A stretch of DNA of 64,000 nt. Origin: Ooceraea biroi (lineage: Eukaryota > Arthropoda > Insecta > Hymenoptera > Formicidae). The notes under the pieces are model-generated. The model saw only the letters and a program-made list of their open reading frames with translations, searched no databases and was not told the DNA's origin. Below are positions 21,232-34,000 of the stretch, one piece after another. How positions within the stretch are numbered: position 1 is the first letter of the stretch; every line of letters starts with the position of its first letter. The DNA lies in NCBI RefSeq assembly GCF_003672135.1, contig NC_039514.1, positions 3,348,001 to 3,412,000 on the forward strand, read 5' to 3'. A program made the position numbers and the translations under genes.

Positions 21232-22758
21232 ATGGCTCCGAAACCGAAGTCCGCAGAGAAATCAGGTAAAGTTTAGAATCATTTACGATGCTTTTTTTAT
21301 TCGGAATCAAACTTTCTCGATTTAAATAGTGCTTATTAATTAATCTGGATTTTCGAGAGAAGCGTTGCGAGTAAATTCGCGATCGATCGTGATTACAAGG
21401 TTCAAATGACAATACCATGTGCTTGATCGTTTGCGTACACATGTCTCCGGTACTTTACACATTTACAATCTTAGGGAGTATCTTTGTAGAGACATTTTGC
21501 GAAATTTTATTTAATTTTATGTCAAATTAATATTTCTTGCTCTATCGCTAATTTTTTTGTAACGATATTCTACAATGTTCCATTTGAAATTTATATTTGC
21601 TCGTATCTTAACCTATAAAGTGTGACGAGAAAGTGACAAAAATTTCACAACTTTTATTTTTCTAATAATGTGAATAAGAATATTTTTTAATTCTCATATC
21701 TTCTTTAATATTTTTTCTTATTATCAGTCCGATTAATCTACATTGTTTTTTTTCTCTTTAACGTAGGCAAGCCTGCAGAGAAGAAGACAGAGAAGAAGGC
21801 TGAGAAGAAACCAGCCACAGCGGCTTCTACCTCCAAGGTGACGAAGCCGGCAGCTAAGCCTGCGGCTGCTAAAAAACCCGCTGCCGCTAAACCAACGGCC
21901 GTTGCCAAACCGGCAGCGACCAAGCCAGCGAGCAAACCTGTGCTTAAACTGGCCAACAAACCATTGATCAGCAAGTCGCAAAAGAAAGCACAGATCGTTA
22001 AGAAGACGCCGAAGGGAGGCAAACCAGCGGCTCCTCTTCAAAAAGCTTTGAAGGCTCAAAAGAAGGTCAAGAAATATTCATTAAAGTCAATACATTATTT
22101 TTTCTCAGCTGTAAATAAAATGTCTGTATACATGATGATCCAAAAGTGTGGGAATCTCTTTGAATCTACGTGAAAAGTATCTTCAAACACAATACTGAAA
22201 AATTAAAGTACACAGAGTGTACACGATTATTAATTAGGTATTATAAACGCTAATAATCCCACTTATATTTTACATTTAGATTCTAAAGGGCGTACATGGC
22301 TCTCGAGTACGGAAGATCAGGACGTCCGTCCACTTCCATAGGCCCAAGACATTCAGGCCGCCCAGGAACCCGAAGTATCCGCGCAAATCTGTGCCGAACA
22401 GAAATCGGTAAGGGTTGAAGTGACACTTCTCAAACTATCTGCGAAAGTAGATTTGCATACAAGTGTGTAATTGTATTCTTGAAATTTGCGTTCCAGCATG
22501 GATGCATTCAACATCATAAAATTCCCATTGACGACGGAAGCGGCGATGAAGAAGATCGAGGACAACAATACCCTGGTTTTCATCGTGCACACGCGCGCCA
22601 ATAAGTACCACATCAAGGCTTCGATCAAGAAACTCTATGACGTTGACGTAGCGAAAGTGAACACTTTGATCAGACCGGACGGCAAGAAGAAGGCGTACGT
22701 GCGTTTAACGCGCGACTACGACGCGCTCGATGTCGCCAACAAGATTGGCATTATATAA
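21232..22758 (+). CDS. RpL23A: 60S ribosomal protein L23a (uL23) with histone-H1-like N-terminal extension
   Basis: uL23 binds 25S/28S rRNA beside the polypeptide exit tunnel. Exons are 21232-21265, 21767-22065, 22280-22407 and 22497-22758, in phase, giving 240 residues. The C-terminal globular domain carries IIKFPLTTEAAMKKIEDNN, VAKVNTLIRPDGKKKAYVRL and the final DYDALDVANKIGII, nearly identical to other animals. The middle part reads KIRTSVHFHRPKTFRPPRNP. The first 110 or so residues are Ala-, Lys- and Pro-rich repeats (PAAKPAAAKKPAAAKPTA), a histone H1-like extension also known in fly L23a. This makes the protein far longer than human L23a (156 residues). The exon 2 donor (AAG|GTCAAG) is weak but fits phase; reading through it would end at 22173. 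AATAAA lies just after the stop. Confidence 0.96.
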
Positions 22759-22930
22759 TTCTCACCTTTCTTGTATAAAATAATAATAAACATACTGATA
22801 AACATAGAAATAACAGATCTTTTTATCGTTTTGTAATTCTTAATTAGTCATCTTTATTGCAAAGCGAGGATTCTGAGAACATACGACATATGACAAAAAA
22901 AAATAAAAATATACAAATATATATTTTTAA

Positions 22931-23143
22931 CCGTTATGTGAGTGACGGGGTACCTGGGTAACTTGTCTGTTCTCTAGTCGTATTAGAACTTTTAAACTAA
23001 CGATTATTTTAGCATTATCTTTGGACAGATTGACTCAATGGGGAACGTAATTTGCAGGATATCAATTTTCTTACAAAATGTCCGAAGGTATCCAGGTACC
23101 TTCATCACACCAATTAAGATTTTTTTCGTCACTCACATAAGGA
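22931..23143. mobile_element. 213-bp piggyBac-like miniature element flanked by TTAA
   Basis: CCGTTATGTGAGTGACG at the left and its near-inverse CGTCACTCACATAAGGA at the right are flanked by TTAA (22927-22930 and 23144-23147), the target duplication of piggyBac transposases. Inside, GGGGTACCTGGGTA and TATCCAGGTACC form a second inverted pair. There is no transposase ORF, so this is non-autonomous. Confidence 0.75.
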
Positions 23144-23683
23144 TTAATTACTTCAAAATACCGACTGTTAATATTTTCGATTTAATATTTTTATTATCGA
23201 CTATCGGTATTCTAGAAAAATGATGTTATCATCTGTCACAGGTAACGAGTAAATAGTCGCTCTGTTGTCAGTTACAGAAATTTAACGTATTATTATCGCG
23301 ATGGGAGTGAAGCTTGACCTGTTGACCTGTCACTCAAGCTCAACTCAAAGTTCGTGGAATAACAGCAATAAAACAGAATGGAGCAAGACGAAATAATTTT
23401 TAGCGTCATTAATTGAACCAAAGTACATAAAATTGATGTGATTACAAAATATATTCATAATATTTGTAATATATTTGTAAGGGTAAGTCAAATTTTCAAC
23501 GTCAAGCGGAACGCATGTCTCATCTGTAAGACTTTAATTTGCAGACTGCAAAACCTTTCTCACAATTTACGTCATGTTTTTACTCGTTAAAGTGATTTCT
23601 TAGATGCCAAGCCTGTTCACTGTTCACAAACCCAGACAATTTACGTCCGCATCCGCTGTCACAGATTGTCACACTCGTCAAGG

Positions 23684-26600
23684 ATGATAGAGCCACCGGC
23701 ATGGAACTTCAAGAAGGACGAGAGCATCTACAAGGCTGCAGGTGCCATGCACCTGCGCAAGTATGGCGAGTTTTTCGAGAACCTCGTGGAGAAGTCCTGG
23801 AAGAGGGACTCCACGCTGGAGTACATCATGGAGGGACCTCTGCGCTTAGTGTACAAAGCAACAGAGGACATCAGTATTCTCTCGCTGGTAGAAATGGAGA
23901 ACAAAGTGCTGTCCAAGCTGCTGGCAGCTGTGGCAGGGACGTGCAGGGAGATCAGGCTGCTGAAGGTGGAAGCTGCCAGCTTCTACGCGAAGCTTTTCGT
24001 ACACGGAGAGAGGTGCGTGGACGACGATCTCACCAGTGTGCCTAAACTGTTATCCGACCTGCAGGATTTGTCGATTTTTGCCAACCGGATGTCAACCGTG
24101 GTGCATCTAGCTACGCAGCAGCTGGCGAGTTTGTCTGGCGCTGTCCATGAGATCTACTTGCCCGCGTTGATCGAGGGTTTTATAGACCTGTTCGTGATCC
24201 TGATGACCCTCGACGAGATCGTCGACGCTCAACCGACGATAACGGAGCAGTGGAAGAAATACAGAATGCACGTGCGCTCGATGATGCACAATCCGTCGCA
24301 GTTTGGCGTCGCCGAGGCGAAGTTGGAAACGTTTGACCACCTGCTCAAGGACCTACAGGAGAAGCTACTGCGGCGAAACATGTTTCTGAAGGCGATCGAG
24401 CACATCATGGACGTGAATAAGGGCGTTGTCATGAGCGAGCAGATCGTCAACTACCTGAAGAACACAATGACGGACGTGGAGAGCAAGTCCAACGACCACG
24501 CTGCGCTGAATAAGAACTGGATTAGAGTGAACGTAGGCGTTGCGGTGATGATCAAGTTGTTCGGCGCTTGCGACAAGAAACTGATCAAGAGAGTGTTGGA
24601 AACGAACAAGAGGTTCTACGCGGTCACGCTGGTGGGCAATGTGATGTGGGTACCTAGCAGGTTTCTGAGCAACGTCGTGCCGAAGGAAACTGGCAACGTC
24701 GTGAGCCCACAAGTGGGCGAGAAAATCCTACAGGCGAGAACGCAGAGATTGTCGGTCACGGTGAACAGCTTGATACACCGATCGATGACTTGGTGCGTGG
24801 AGATGCAGAGCATTCTCACGAGGACTAATCTTCAGGTGTCCGATATCGGGCAGAAGCGCACGTTGCTGACAGATTTGGTGACTCTACTCGCACAAATGAG
24901 AGAAATCATTGCGTTCGTGACAAATCTCCACGCTTTGCTGTCGAAGCCGATGAGTCGCAACCTCGTACAACTTATCTGCCGACTGGTAGAGCTGCAAAAG
25001 TCCCTGCAGACTACGTTCTATGCACTTGGACCAATTGTGGTGCAGTCGCAGGCGCAAGTGTTGCAATATCTGGCCTACTACATTCTGGCTATGCTAGAGA
25101 CAGCGCGCAAGGGCCTTGTGCAAAAGGATAAGAGCTATAGTAGGGAACGGCTGGATGCGTTATCTCTGATAGGGCTAAGTATGCGACTGATGGGCGGTCC
25201 GGCGAGTACAGACAGAAGACTGATAGTGCGTTGTGCGTTGGCCTGCGCTAGTCAGTTGACTGATACCTTCCGTGAAGAGGACGTGGTGAAGCTACGTTTC
25301 CTGCTGGATAGTTACGACACCGTGGCTGAATTGTACGAGCTTGTCAGCGAACTCGGCGACTACTCATTGCTGCTACACCATCAGAATATGCTGCCTGCCT
25401 ATCTTTCCTCGGTGGTCGATGGTAACAGCAACATCTGTCACCTCGCCCATCTGTTCGTCGCTTTCAATAGTGCTGTGGGTGAGCAGGAGTCCGAGCTGAA
25501 AGAAAAACGCATCGCGGAGCTCAGGGAAAGCTTAGTGAAGAGCGTACTGAAACCAGCTTGCCATGAAATCGAGACGAGCCTGCGGCTGCACGTGCATGCT
25601 CATCTGAAATTGGACTCCACGAATCCCTTCAACGTGGGCGCCAAGGATGGCGGCAAGGTGGTGCGAGTCCCGCCGCTCCCATTAGCAGAAAACATGGTCT
25701 GCGTCAAGAGGTTTGCCGAGCACTACCTGGACGACATGTTCTACAACCTGACGACGGTGGCTTTGCACGATTGGAGAACTTACCGCACGATGCACGCATT
25801 AGCCAGCTACAAAATGGACCTGGATACGGTACAGGACCATCTGCCGACGCAGACTTTGGAACAGGGCCTAGATGCTTTAGAAATCATGCGTAACATCCAT
25901 GTATTCGTTTCTAGGTAATTGTGTAATACTCTCGTTCACCTCTATTAATATATATTATATATTATTAATTATTTTTAATATTATATATTAAAATGTAACT
26001 AATATTATTGACAGATACTTGTACAATCTGAACACCCAGACGTTCGTGGAGCACAACAGCGGCAACAAGCATCTCAATACCATTGGCATTCGTCACATCG
26101 CCAATTCGATTCGCACTCATGGTACCGGCATCATGAGCACCACGGTGAATTTTGTTTATCAGTTTCTGCGCGTCAAGCTGCACACCTTCTCGCAGTTCCT
26201 CTTCGACGAGCACATCAAGTCGCGATTAATGCGCGACATCAGATTCGTGCGAGCGCAGCGGGAAGCAGGCACCACCCCGTACACGTACGAACGGGCGGAG
26301 AAATTCCAGAAGGGTATCCGCAAGCTGGGTATGACTGCTGACGGACTGAGCTACCTGGACCAGTTTCGCCAGCTGATCACGCAGATCGGCAACGCGCTCG
26401 GCTACGTGCGACTGATCCGTTCCGGCGGTCTTCATGCCAGCTCCAACGCGGTGTCCTTCCTGCCGGATATCGAGAAAACGGTGCCGTTCGAGTCGCTCTG
26501 CCGCGGACTGAATTACAGCGTTACAACGCAGGCCGCGGCCAGGCGACTGGAGGACGACATTGCCGACCTGGTGCGCAATTTCACCGAGGGCATTCATTAT

Positions 26601-27038
26601 TTTAAGTTGCTGGTGGACGTGTTCGCGTCGGCATTCCGCGATGCCAAGTCCTATCACCTGCAACAGTTCTATGCCATCGTGCCGCCGCTCACGCTCAGCT
26701 TTGTCGACAATTCCGTGTCCAACAAGGAGAAAATGTTCAAAAAAAACCAGACTGGTGCGGCCTTCACGGACGACGGCTTCGCCATGGGTATCGCCTATAT
26801 CAACGCGCTGCTCGACCAGAGCGTCGAGCTGGACGGCCTGCATTGGTTCAAAACGGTGGAGCAGCATATCGCCCAGGAGAAGCTCGCCGCCGAGAGCAAG
26901 GACGATCACGGCGATGAGAAACTCCAACAGACGAGAGCGCTCACGCTTAAACGCCTCGCTGAGAGAAATGCTGAGTTTCAGTTGTTGTATTACAGTCTTT
27001 CTGGCGCCAGAGTATTCTTTAAGCAGCCTGATACGTAA
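23684..27038 (+). CDS. WASH complex subunit 4 (SWIP, KIAA1033 homologue)
   Basis: SWIP is a core subunit of the WASH complex, which drives Arp2/3 actin branching on endosomes and retromer sorting. Two exons, 23684-25914 and 26015-27038, are joined by a 100-base AT-rich intron (phase 2) and give 1,084 residues; human SWIP has 1,173. Similarity to human SWIP runs along the whole length. Good landmarks are KYGEFFENLVEKS near the start, VKALCRLVELQK-type sequence in the middle, SLRLHVHAHLKLDSTNPF, and NLTTVALHDWRTYRTM followed by TLEQGLDALEIMRNIHVFVS at the exon junction. The second exon carries NKHLNTIGIRHIANSIRTHG, SYLDQFRQLITQIGNALGY and GAAFTDDGFAMGIAYI. No membrane segment is seen. The ATG at 23684 is the first in frame. 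Coding sequence is much more GC-rich than its surroundings and has an unusually small number of introns. Confidence 0.95.
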
Positions 27039-27153
27039 CATATTGTTTTGATATTTAAGTACTTTACTACTATGTGCTCAAGTTTATCTTGATCTACGAA
27101 TCTTGATCGCTGGAAGAGAGATGGTTGTCATAAATGTGGGTAAATATGCATTT

Positions 27154-27184
<31 letters not shown>

Positions 27185-28611
27185 TTTGTTCTTAAGAAAG
27201 TTTGGACAGAATTTGAAATTAACGCGATCCAATCCGATACCTTTCGTTCATTTATTTTCATACATATGTATCTGCCATAGCACTTGTAAATGACTTAGAG
27301 GCTTTCTATGATCACTTTTATAAATATTTTCTACACTGAGAATATCGTTACAATCGTCAGACCGTTCAATAAATAATTGGCTAGACTGCGTGACTAGGAT
27401 TTATTACATCGAAAGGAGGTGCAATCATTACTCTGCAGTTGCAAGTAAAACCGACGGAGCGAGTGGATGAAGATAACATTTTTGCAGCGCATCAAATTTC
27501 AGCTGTTCGTCGCGATGTAATTAGAATAATAAATCATAGCAACACTAATTGATAATAAATATTGCTTTATGAGTAATAAATTATAGGAATTATGTTAATT
27601 TTCGTAAAACTTGACGTAAACCTTCACCCACTTCGCGTTTTGCGAATCGATTATTTCAAAGAAATCTTCAAGAGCTGAATTTTCCGAAAGAATCGATTCA
27701 ATCCGGATCGTGAAAAGGACATCATGTTTTTTAAATTTTCAATCAACTTTTTTCTAATAATGTTAACATATGGCATACAATACATACAGACATATGTGTA
27801 TGTCTGTATATATATCCGCATACATACATATATATATATACACACACATACGTACAACGTGATCAACTACCCTCGTAGCTGCATATGCTGAAAGAAAATA
27901 AACATATCGTCTTTGGCGCACAATAAGAATTTTATCTATCGTAATTATCACGTTTAAGTAAAAACGTTCCGATAACGTTCGTTCTTTGTTAAACTAAATA
28001 TTTTTCCAACACCAAGAGTAAATTTCCATGGAATTGTGCAACTCTCCAAGCGAGAATACGCAATATATTACAAATAATCGCAAGCAACGTAAAACAAAAT
28101 ATAAGATCTATTAAAATAAAATTTGCATTACAGTATTGTAAAATATCACATCAACTTTTTCATAACAGAGAAAACAGATCTGCATCCTTAGCGAGACACG
28201 TATTAAGATTAATAATCAATTGCGCTAGCGCTATGCAATACGTACAGCTGCCTATTCGTCGAAATACAGATATTTTGATAAGTTTTTGCTGTTGTCTCGA
28301 AGCGTTTTTTTTTACTGCCCGCCTTTTTCAGCGAATCTCTCCCCGTTTTCTCACTAGCACATTTTTTCAGTTGCAACTCCGCCTTGCAGTTCCATTATCT
28401 CCACGTAGCTAATCGGTCGCCCAGTGCCGAACCGGAAACCTAAATCGCTAATTAACTTATATCTTACACGATCCCAACATAACTATCACTCTCGCAAGCT
28501 CCTCTCGCGAATTAGACGTAGATATGCTTGTTTCGGTGACGTGATATTCAAATTACGTTTAGTCTCACGATGATACGAGTGTCCTATCCTCATCGGGACG
28601 CAAACATCTCT
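27039..28611. other. Region between the 3' ends of SWIP and CUEDC1
   Basis: The two genes converge here, so this is 3' UTR and intergenic DNA. It contains a (GA)n run at 27154-27179, TATA/CACA-type simple repeats near 27,780-27,860, and an AATAAA at 27,369. I see no gene. Confidence 0.55.
27154..27179. repeat. (GA)n microsatellite
   Basis: About 13 uninterrupted GA units in the SWIP 3' flank. Confidence 0.9.
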
Positions 28612-29535
28612 TTAAGATTGAGGCTTGGACGACTCCTCCGGATCTAAAAGGTCGTCGCAGGACGCCGTCGGTGGTAGCAATTGCCTGCCTCCGCGCTTGT
28701 TACTGCGAGTGAATACCTTTGTCAGCTGCGCAAACTTACGTCGAGACACTGCAAAAACGCTCACGTTAGAAGACAGCATATTATTTGTTAATTTTTTTTT
28801 AACATTCCCTTACATTTGCCCATGTTCCTTAGCCTTTCCTTAAACAGATCTTCATCGTCATGACCAGTCTGACTGCTACCCTTCTCGAGTTTTGAATCTG
28901 AATTGAAGAAAAATAGAAACATTTTACTATTCTTCTTTCATAAATTTATTATTATTATTACCATTTTCCAGCGTAGATAGAAAGTCCTCGTTCCAACGAA
29001 GCTCCGCCATAAACTCCTCATTTTGCAGAAACATGGCGATTCTCTCATCCTCCAGCATAGAATTCTCTTGCGAGTACGCCGGATCGATGCCGTCGTCTGA
29101 CGTTTGTTGAGGAAGCCTCAGGAACGTGTCTGGTAGCGGTCCCAACAGTGGAGGCTGCCATTTGTGAATGCTTTTCAACGACTTACTCAAATCTTTCCTG
29201 GGTGACTTTGCAGCGTCGCCTACTTTCGGGACCTCCTCCTTTTGCTCCAACTCGCTCCTGATCTTCTCGTTCTCATTGTCAGTGCTCATAGTGAGCAACT
29301 GATCGATAGTGGTGTCCACAGCCCCCTGATTGGATCTAAGTACGGCCTGGCGAATACATGACAAAGTAGAAATTGCCAAGAAATAATCAATTAAAAAACT
29401 TGAAAAACTTGAAAAAACTATTCTTACTTCTATTACGTCATCGTCCATCTGCGGGAACATGTTCTTGAAATCAGCCATTGCCTGGTAGAACTCCAGGGTG
29501 GTCTGTTGCTGTTGCTGCTCCGTAGCAGAAGCCAT
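28612..29535 (-). CDS. CUE domain-containing protein 1
   Basis: CUEDC1 binds ubiquitin through its CUE domain; its cellular role is not well settled. Exons (minus) are 29428-29535, 28962-29346, 28814-28897 and 28612-28748, in phase, giving 237 residues. The CUE domain lies at about residues 12-58, with the MFP motif in DFKNMFPQMDDDVIE and the closing dileucine in TTIDQLL. A conserved block follows: WQPPLLGPLPDTFLRL, then SMLEDERIAMFLQNEEFM, then EDLFKERLRNMGK and SRRKFAQLTKVFTR, all in the same order as human CUEDC1. The protein is shorter than the human one (386 residues) because the Pro-rich linker is missing. ATG at 29535-29533 is preferred; a glutamine run follows it. A likely 5' UTR splice acceptor (CCTATAG) sits about 25 bases upstream. 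Confidence 0.92.
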
Positions 29536-30321
29536 GGTGAAGCTTTCCAAGTGACGAAGCTATAGGTATAATAGAAATCGTTAATGATAATGAGCTTGCA
29601 TATCTTTAACGCGAGCTCATTCTCATTCGAAAAATGTATACGCATGTACGAATCTACAAACGGTACCAAACAATAATGTTCAAAAGGTGACAGTCGCGAG
29701 AGCGTTGTCCATGCCAGTGGGCGCCGGTTTACGCTGCGCCAAATCGCCGCTTAACTCATGTCAGCCAGCAATTAGCATCGTATCATCTTTTCCGGAAGAT
29801 CAATTAGCCTACTGTGCGCACTGTCTGTTCAAAGTACGATCTGATGTGCCGGTTTACGTCATCGTACGTGCCGAAACCGCGAGAAGCTGTCAAACCTCTA
29901 CGTTCCTCGACTAACACTGCACAGCACCACTAGCAAAACTGCTCCTTTAAGGCTGTATCGCAATGCGAATCCGAAACACAATTGGGCTGGTATTCATAGT
30001 TCGTTCTTATATTAAGATCGTGATAAACATGATCTTGAGATACTCGTTAGCCAATCATAACAGCTGATTATATCATCTAAAAGATATCTGAGACATCTAG
30101 AATGTAAATGATCTATGACTACGGGTGTACAAGTTACTAGACAAAAAATCCAAGATGGCGCCACGAGTCGGCATATTGAAACCGGTCCTAAGCATTCCCT
30201 TCACTGTTCCTCTTCCACTGTGGTTCTGTCTCGGCGCGGTCGTTCTCTGATATAGTACAAGTGTAATTAATTTCTATCTCCTGTATCATTAGTACGGCGA
30301 GTGTGTACAACAGCGTAAACA
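29536..30321. other. Divergent promoter region of CUEDC1 and Squid
   Basis: The genes point away from each other. The string AAGATGGCG at 30152-30160, 170 bases before the Squid ATG, matches the core of a YY1/Pho-type site often found near starts of housekeeping genes. The 75-codon ORF at 29,687 is not convincing. I see no other features. Confidence 0.5.
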
Positions 30322-31059
30322 ATGGCTGATCAGCAGGAGAGTAAGGATTTCAGTGAAGACCTAGCGGAGCAAATGTTCGACAAGAACGGCGAGGCTGAGA
30401 GTTGTGATGCCGGTGGTGGAGGCGACGCTGTGGAGAATGGTCAGGACTCGCAAGAGGATAGGTAAGACTCGTCTTCTTTATCAAATCCACCCCGGTGTGC
30501 CACGATTAAACCTCATTTCGCGTATTCGTCGTCTCGCTCGCAGCGAAACGCTCACGTAAGCGAACGTGCATTTTACGCTTTCCCGCGAAATTGTGCGGCG
30601 TCCTCGGCAAGCTTCGCTCTCGAGTCGCACGAGTCGAACAAAATGGCGAAGGCACGGCCCACAAAACGCAATCCATTCGCATCGGTCAGCCACCGGGTGT
30701 CAATTGCTCTCCCGCGCGATCATTTCCTGTCGCTCGACCACCACGCATTCCCGGATGCGTTTCTTTTTGTTCTCCGATGCTCCTAACTTCGTCATTCTAC
30801 CGTAGCGTACGTCAGAGTTTTTTCGTTGCTTCTTTTTTGCACTGTGCTCCCTGTGAAAGAAAGATTGCGTCGCGTATATCTCGTACCTGTTTTTTCTGCG
30901 CATTACCTTCCGGTTTTTGCGTTCTTCGCGTGGAACGCGTTTGTAGGCGGCTTGTATTTTCGAGCGTAGTGAGTACACGGGACAACAAACCTAGTATCAC
31001 TTTGCAGCTTCGTATTTTATTAATGTACGATATCTACAATATATACATATATATATATA

Positions 31060-31090
<31 letters not shown>

Positions 31091-34000
31091 TGAGATAATG
31101 AATGTGAATTATTTAAGAATTTACTGAATCATATAATATAATATAATGTATTCATGGTAAATTTGAAATATTTTGCATATTGCTCATTGTTATACAAATA
31201 AAATAAGGTAAATATATAATTATACTTGTATATCATAATTGTAATTACGAGCTATAATGTGTCTATTTGTTTTTCAAGCTTTCTTGACTTTTTTTGTAAA
31301 TTTCCTCTTTCTGTTCTTTTTTACTCAGCTGATTAATTCTCTTCTAGTTCTATAATTATAAAGGAGGGCAGTCTCAATTTCATCATTGATAAAGTTTGTA
31401 TGTATATGTAGTTCTACTTATATATATATATATATATATATATTATCCTGTAAGAATAATAACACTGTAAGAATAACAAGATGCAATAAATTTGTATTTT
31501 TTTTTTTATAGAATATGTAATTTTGAAATCCATGTTTGATCAGTTGCGAGTCATGTGTCCTTATTCACAGTACAGTTTACAGTCGAATTCAGATTAGTCA
31601 GTTGCTCAAAACGATTGACAAGCACGTCCAATGCTTGTCTGGGATCTCTGAATTGAACTGCGAAGCCTCGTGAATGAACGTCGGGGTCGGAATTATTGCG
31701 GGCAATCGAGCACCGAGTTCTCAAGTCCATCACGTTCCATCACGACACGAAAAGTGCTGGAGTCGAGTCGAGTCAAACGTTACTTGAGATCAAATACGCG
31801 TGTCGCAGCGACACGCATACTTGCCTGCTGGATAATACAGAGTAGAGTAACTTCCGCTGATTCGAGTGATATTTGGATCATTATTTGGGCATGAACGAAA
31901 TGCACAGAGACACTAGGGCCAATGCAAACATTTCCGACTAGGCTCTGGAACGCCATTAACGCAGTTTCTGTGACTTGGTCTGCAGGTGGCAAACGTCCCA
32001 GTGCGATTATGGCGGGCTGCTTGCAACTGGCTAACTGTGACCTGACCTGACAACAGATACCGGCGAGAGACTGGTACTTATGGTATTTATCATCAGCCCT
32101 AGATGATATACGAAAATGATATATTTATATATCAATAAAACGTATATAAGTACAGACTCTTAACACCGGAAAAAGAGTTAAGCAAAAGAGAAACAGCAAA
32201 GTGTGTACATAATGCAAAAAACAAAGTACGAAATGTATATTTTCAGACTCGAGAGTAAGTCGTGCGTAATGTAAAACCTCCTTCACGAATTGTAAGATAA
32301 AAGATATCTATATATATGCATAGGAGTGATGTAAAGTGCACAATAATATTGTTTAAAAGGGAAGTTTAATAAAAAACAAAAAAAGAATGAGAAAGATAAG
32401 AACAGAGCAAAATCGTGCAGTGACAATACAATGTTAATCTTGTTGTAATGGGAATTAATTTTTAGCTTTCCAACATAGAGTTGCAGTCGATCTACCACGT
32501 GCCACGTAATTCGGGCCAATTAATAATCGGGATTTTGCGATTTAGAGAAGTTACTTGTATTTTCTTTAGGGGCAGCTGTATCTCGACTGGAGTTGTAGCT
32601 TATTTGGATCATCGTTGCAATAATACTTTGCTCTCTTTAATGCATTTATTTCCACTACACTCACCTACATATACACACATGCATACATATGTATATGTAC
32701 CTTTTTTTTCTAAAACTTTTTCTTTTAATATCTCGGAGAAATTTATATATTTATTATATATGGTGTTCAATTCGAGTTGCCTGTGGTTGCGCAAAGCCGC
32801 CGTCTCTCCATAACTTCAATTTTACTACGCTATTGCGTGGCAACTGCATATGTAATTTGTATGATATATAACGTACATCTTTTAACTTTATCAGAGTTCA
32901 TTTGTTCTAGGGATATGGTATCCTATAACTTTGCCATTTGCTGTCAAAATAACAATCTTATTTAGTCTCATGCAAGGAACGTGTTTATTTTTCCAAATCT
33001 ATATGTAGGAGAACACCTACATTGCGCGTGGCTGCAATTGGAATTTCTATTCCCTGTGCAATTGGAAATGCTTATTATTTCAACAATCGTGTTTATATAT
33101 CAATAAAGCAAAATCTTTTGCAGTGTTTTTTCCAGATAGCATCATGGGTCATCAATTGCAATTTTGTTAAATTTTCGTATGATTTTAATTTACATAGGAA
33201 TGACGTTAAATCGTAAAGTTTTTGGAAATAATTAGCCCAACTAATTAGCTATAACTAACTTAATAACTACAGTCATAAAAGTCTCTCTCTGCTTCTTTGG
33301 TAAAATAAATTAGTTCCATTGCTTTGCAGGTTGACCGGAAGTAATCAGGACTTTATGATTGATAGGCACATTCAATTTTTATTCTTCTCTTTTGTTTATT
33401 TTAATATTATGTGCCTGCAAAAAATTCAATTGAAATAATAACATCGTAACTATATAGTACGCCGCGATAGCGGTTGGAAAGTTAGGGCGACAAGCGCGTT
33501 ATCAAGCGCGTTCCATTTCATTTTTTTTTAATTTCCTTTCTCTTTTTATTGTTTGCAGAAAGTTATTTGTCGGTGGCTTAAGCTGGGAGACTACTGACAG
33601 TGAGTATTGGGTCTCGTCAACAATTTTTATGAGACTGTATTTTACTCAAAGATCGCAGCTGACATCTTTACTCACAATTTGCTTTGCACATTTCAGAGGA
33701 ATTAAGGGAACATTTCAGCACATATGGCGACATTGAAAGTATCAATGTCAAAACAGACCCTAACACGGGGAGGTCAAGAGGCTTCGCCTTTATCGTCTTT
33801 GCTAAAGCTGAGGCTCTCGATAAGGTAACTTGTTAACTTTCTCCTATCTGTATCACAAAGAATTTTCAATTCTATAAATAAATGTTAGGTATAAAATAAT
33901 GTGATGTTTTTTTTTCGTCTTGCAGATTATGTCAGCTGGCGATCATATAATCAATAACAAAAAGGTCGATCCGAAGAAAGCGAAAGCCAAGCATGGAAAG

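Noticed and set aside
26226..27041. 271-codon minus-strand ORF opposite SWIP
   Set aside because: It mirrors the GC-rich third positions of SWIP exon 2, while the plus strand matches WASHC4 throughout.
30591..31127. 178-codon plus-strand ORF in Squid intron 1
   Set aside because: It starts in CpG-rich intron and ends by translating a TA/TG microsatellite, with no protein-like signal.
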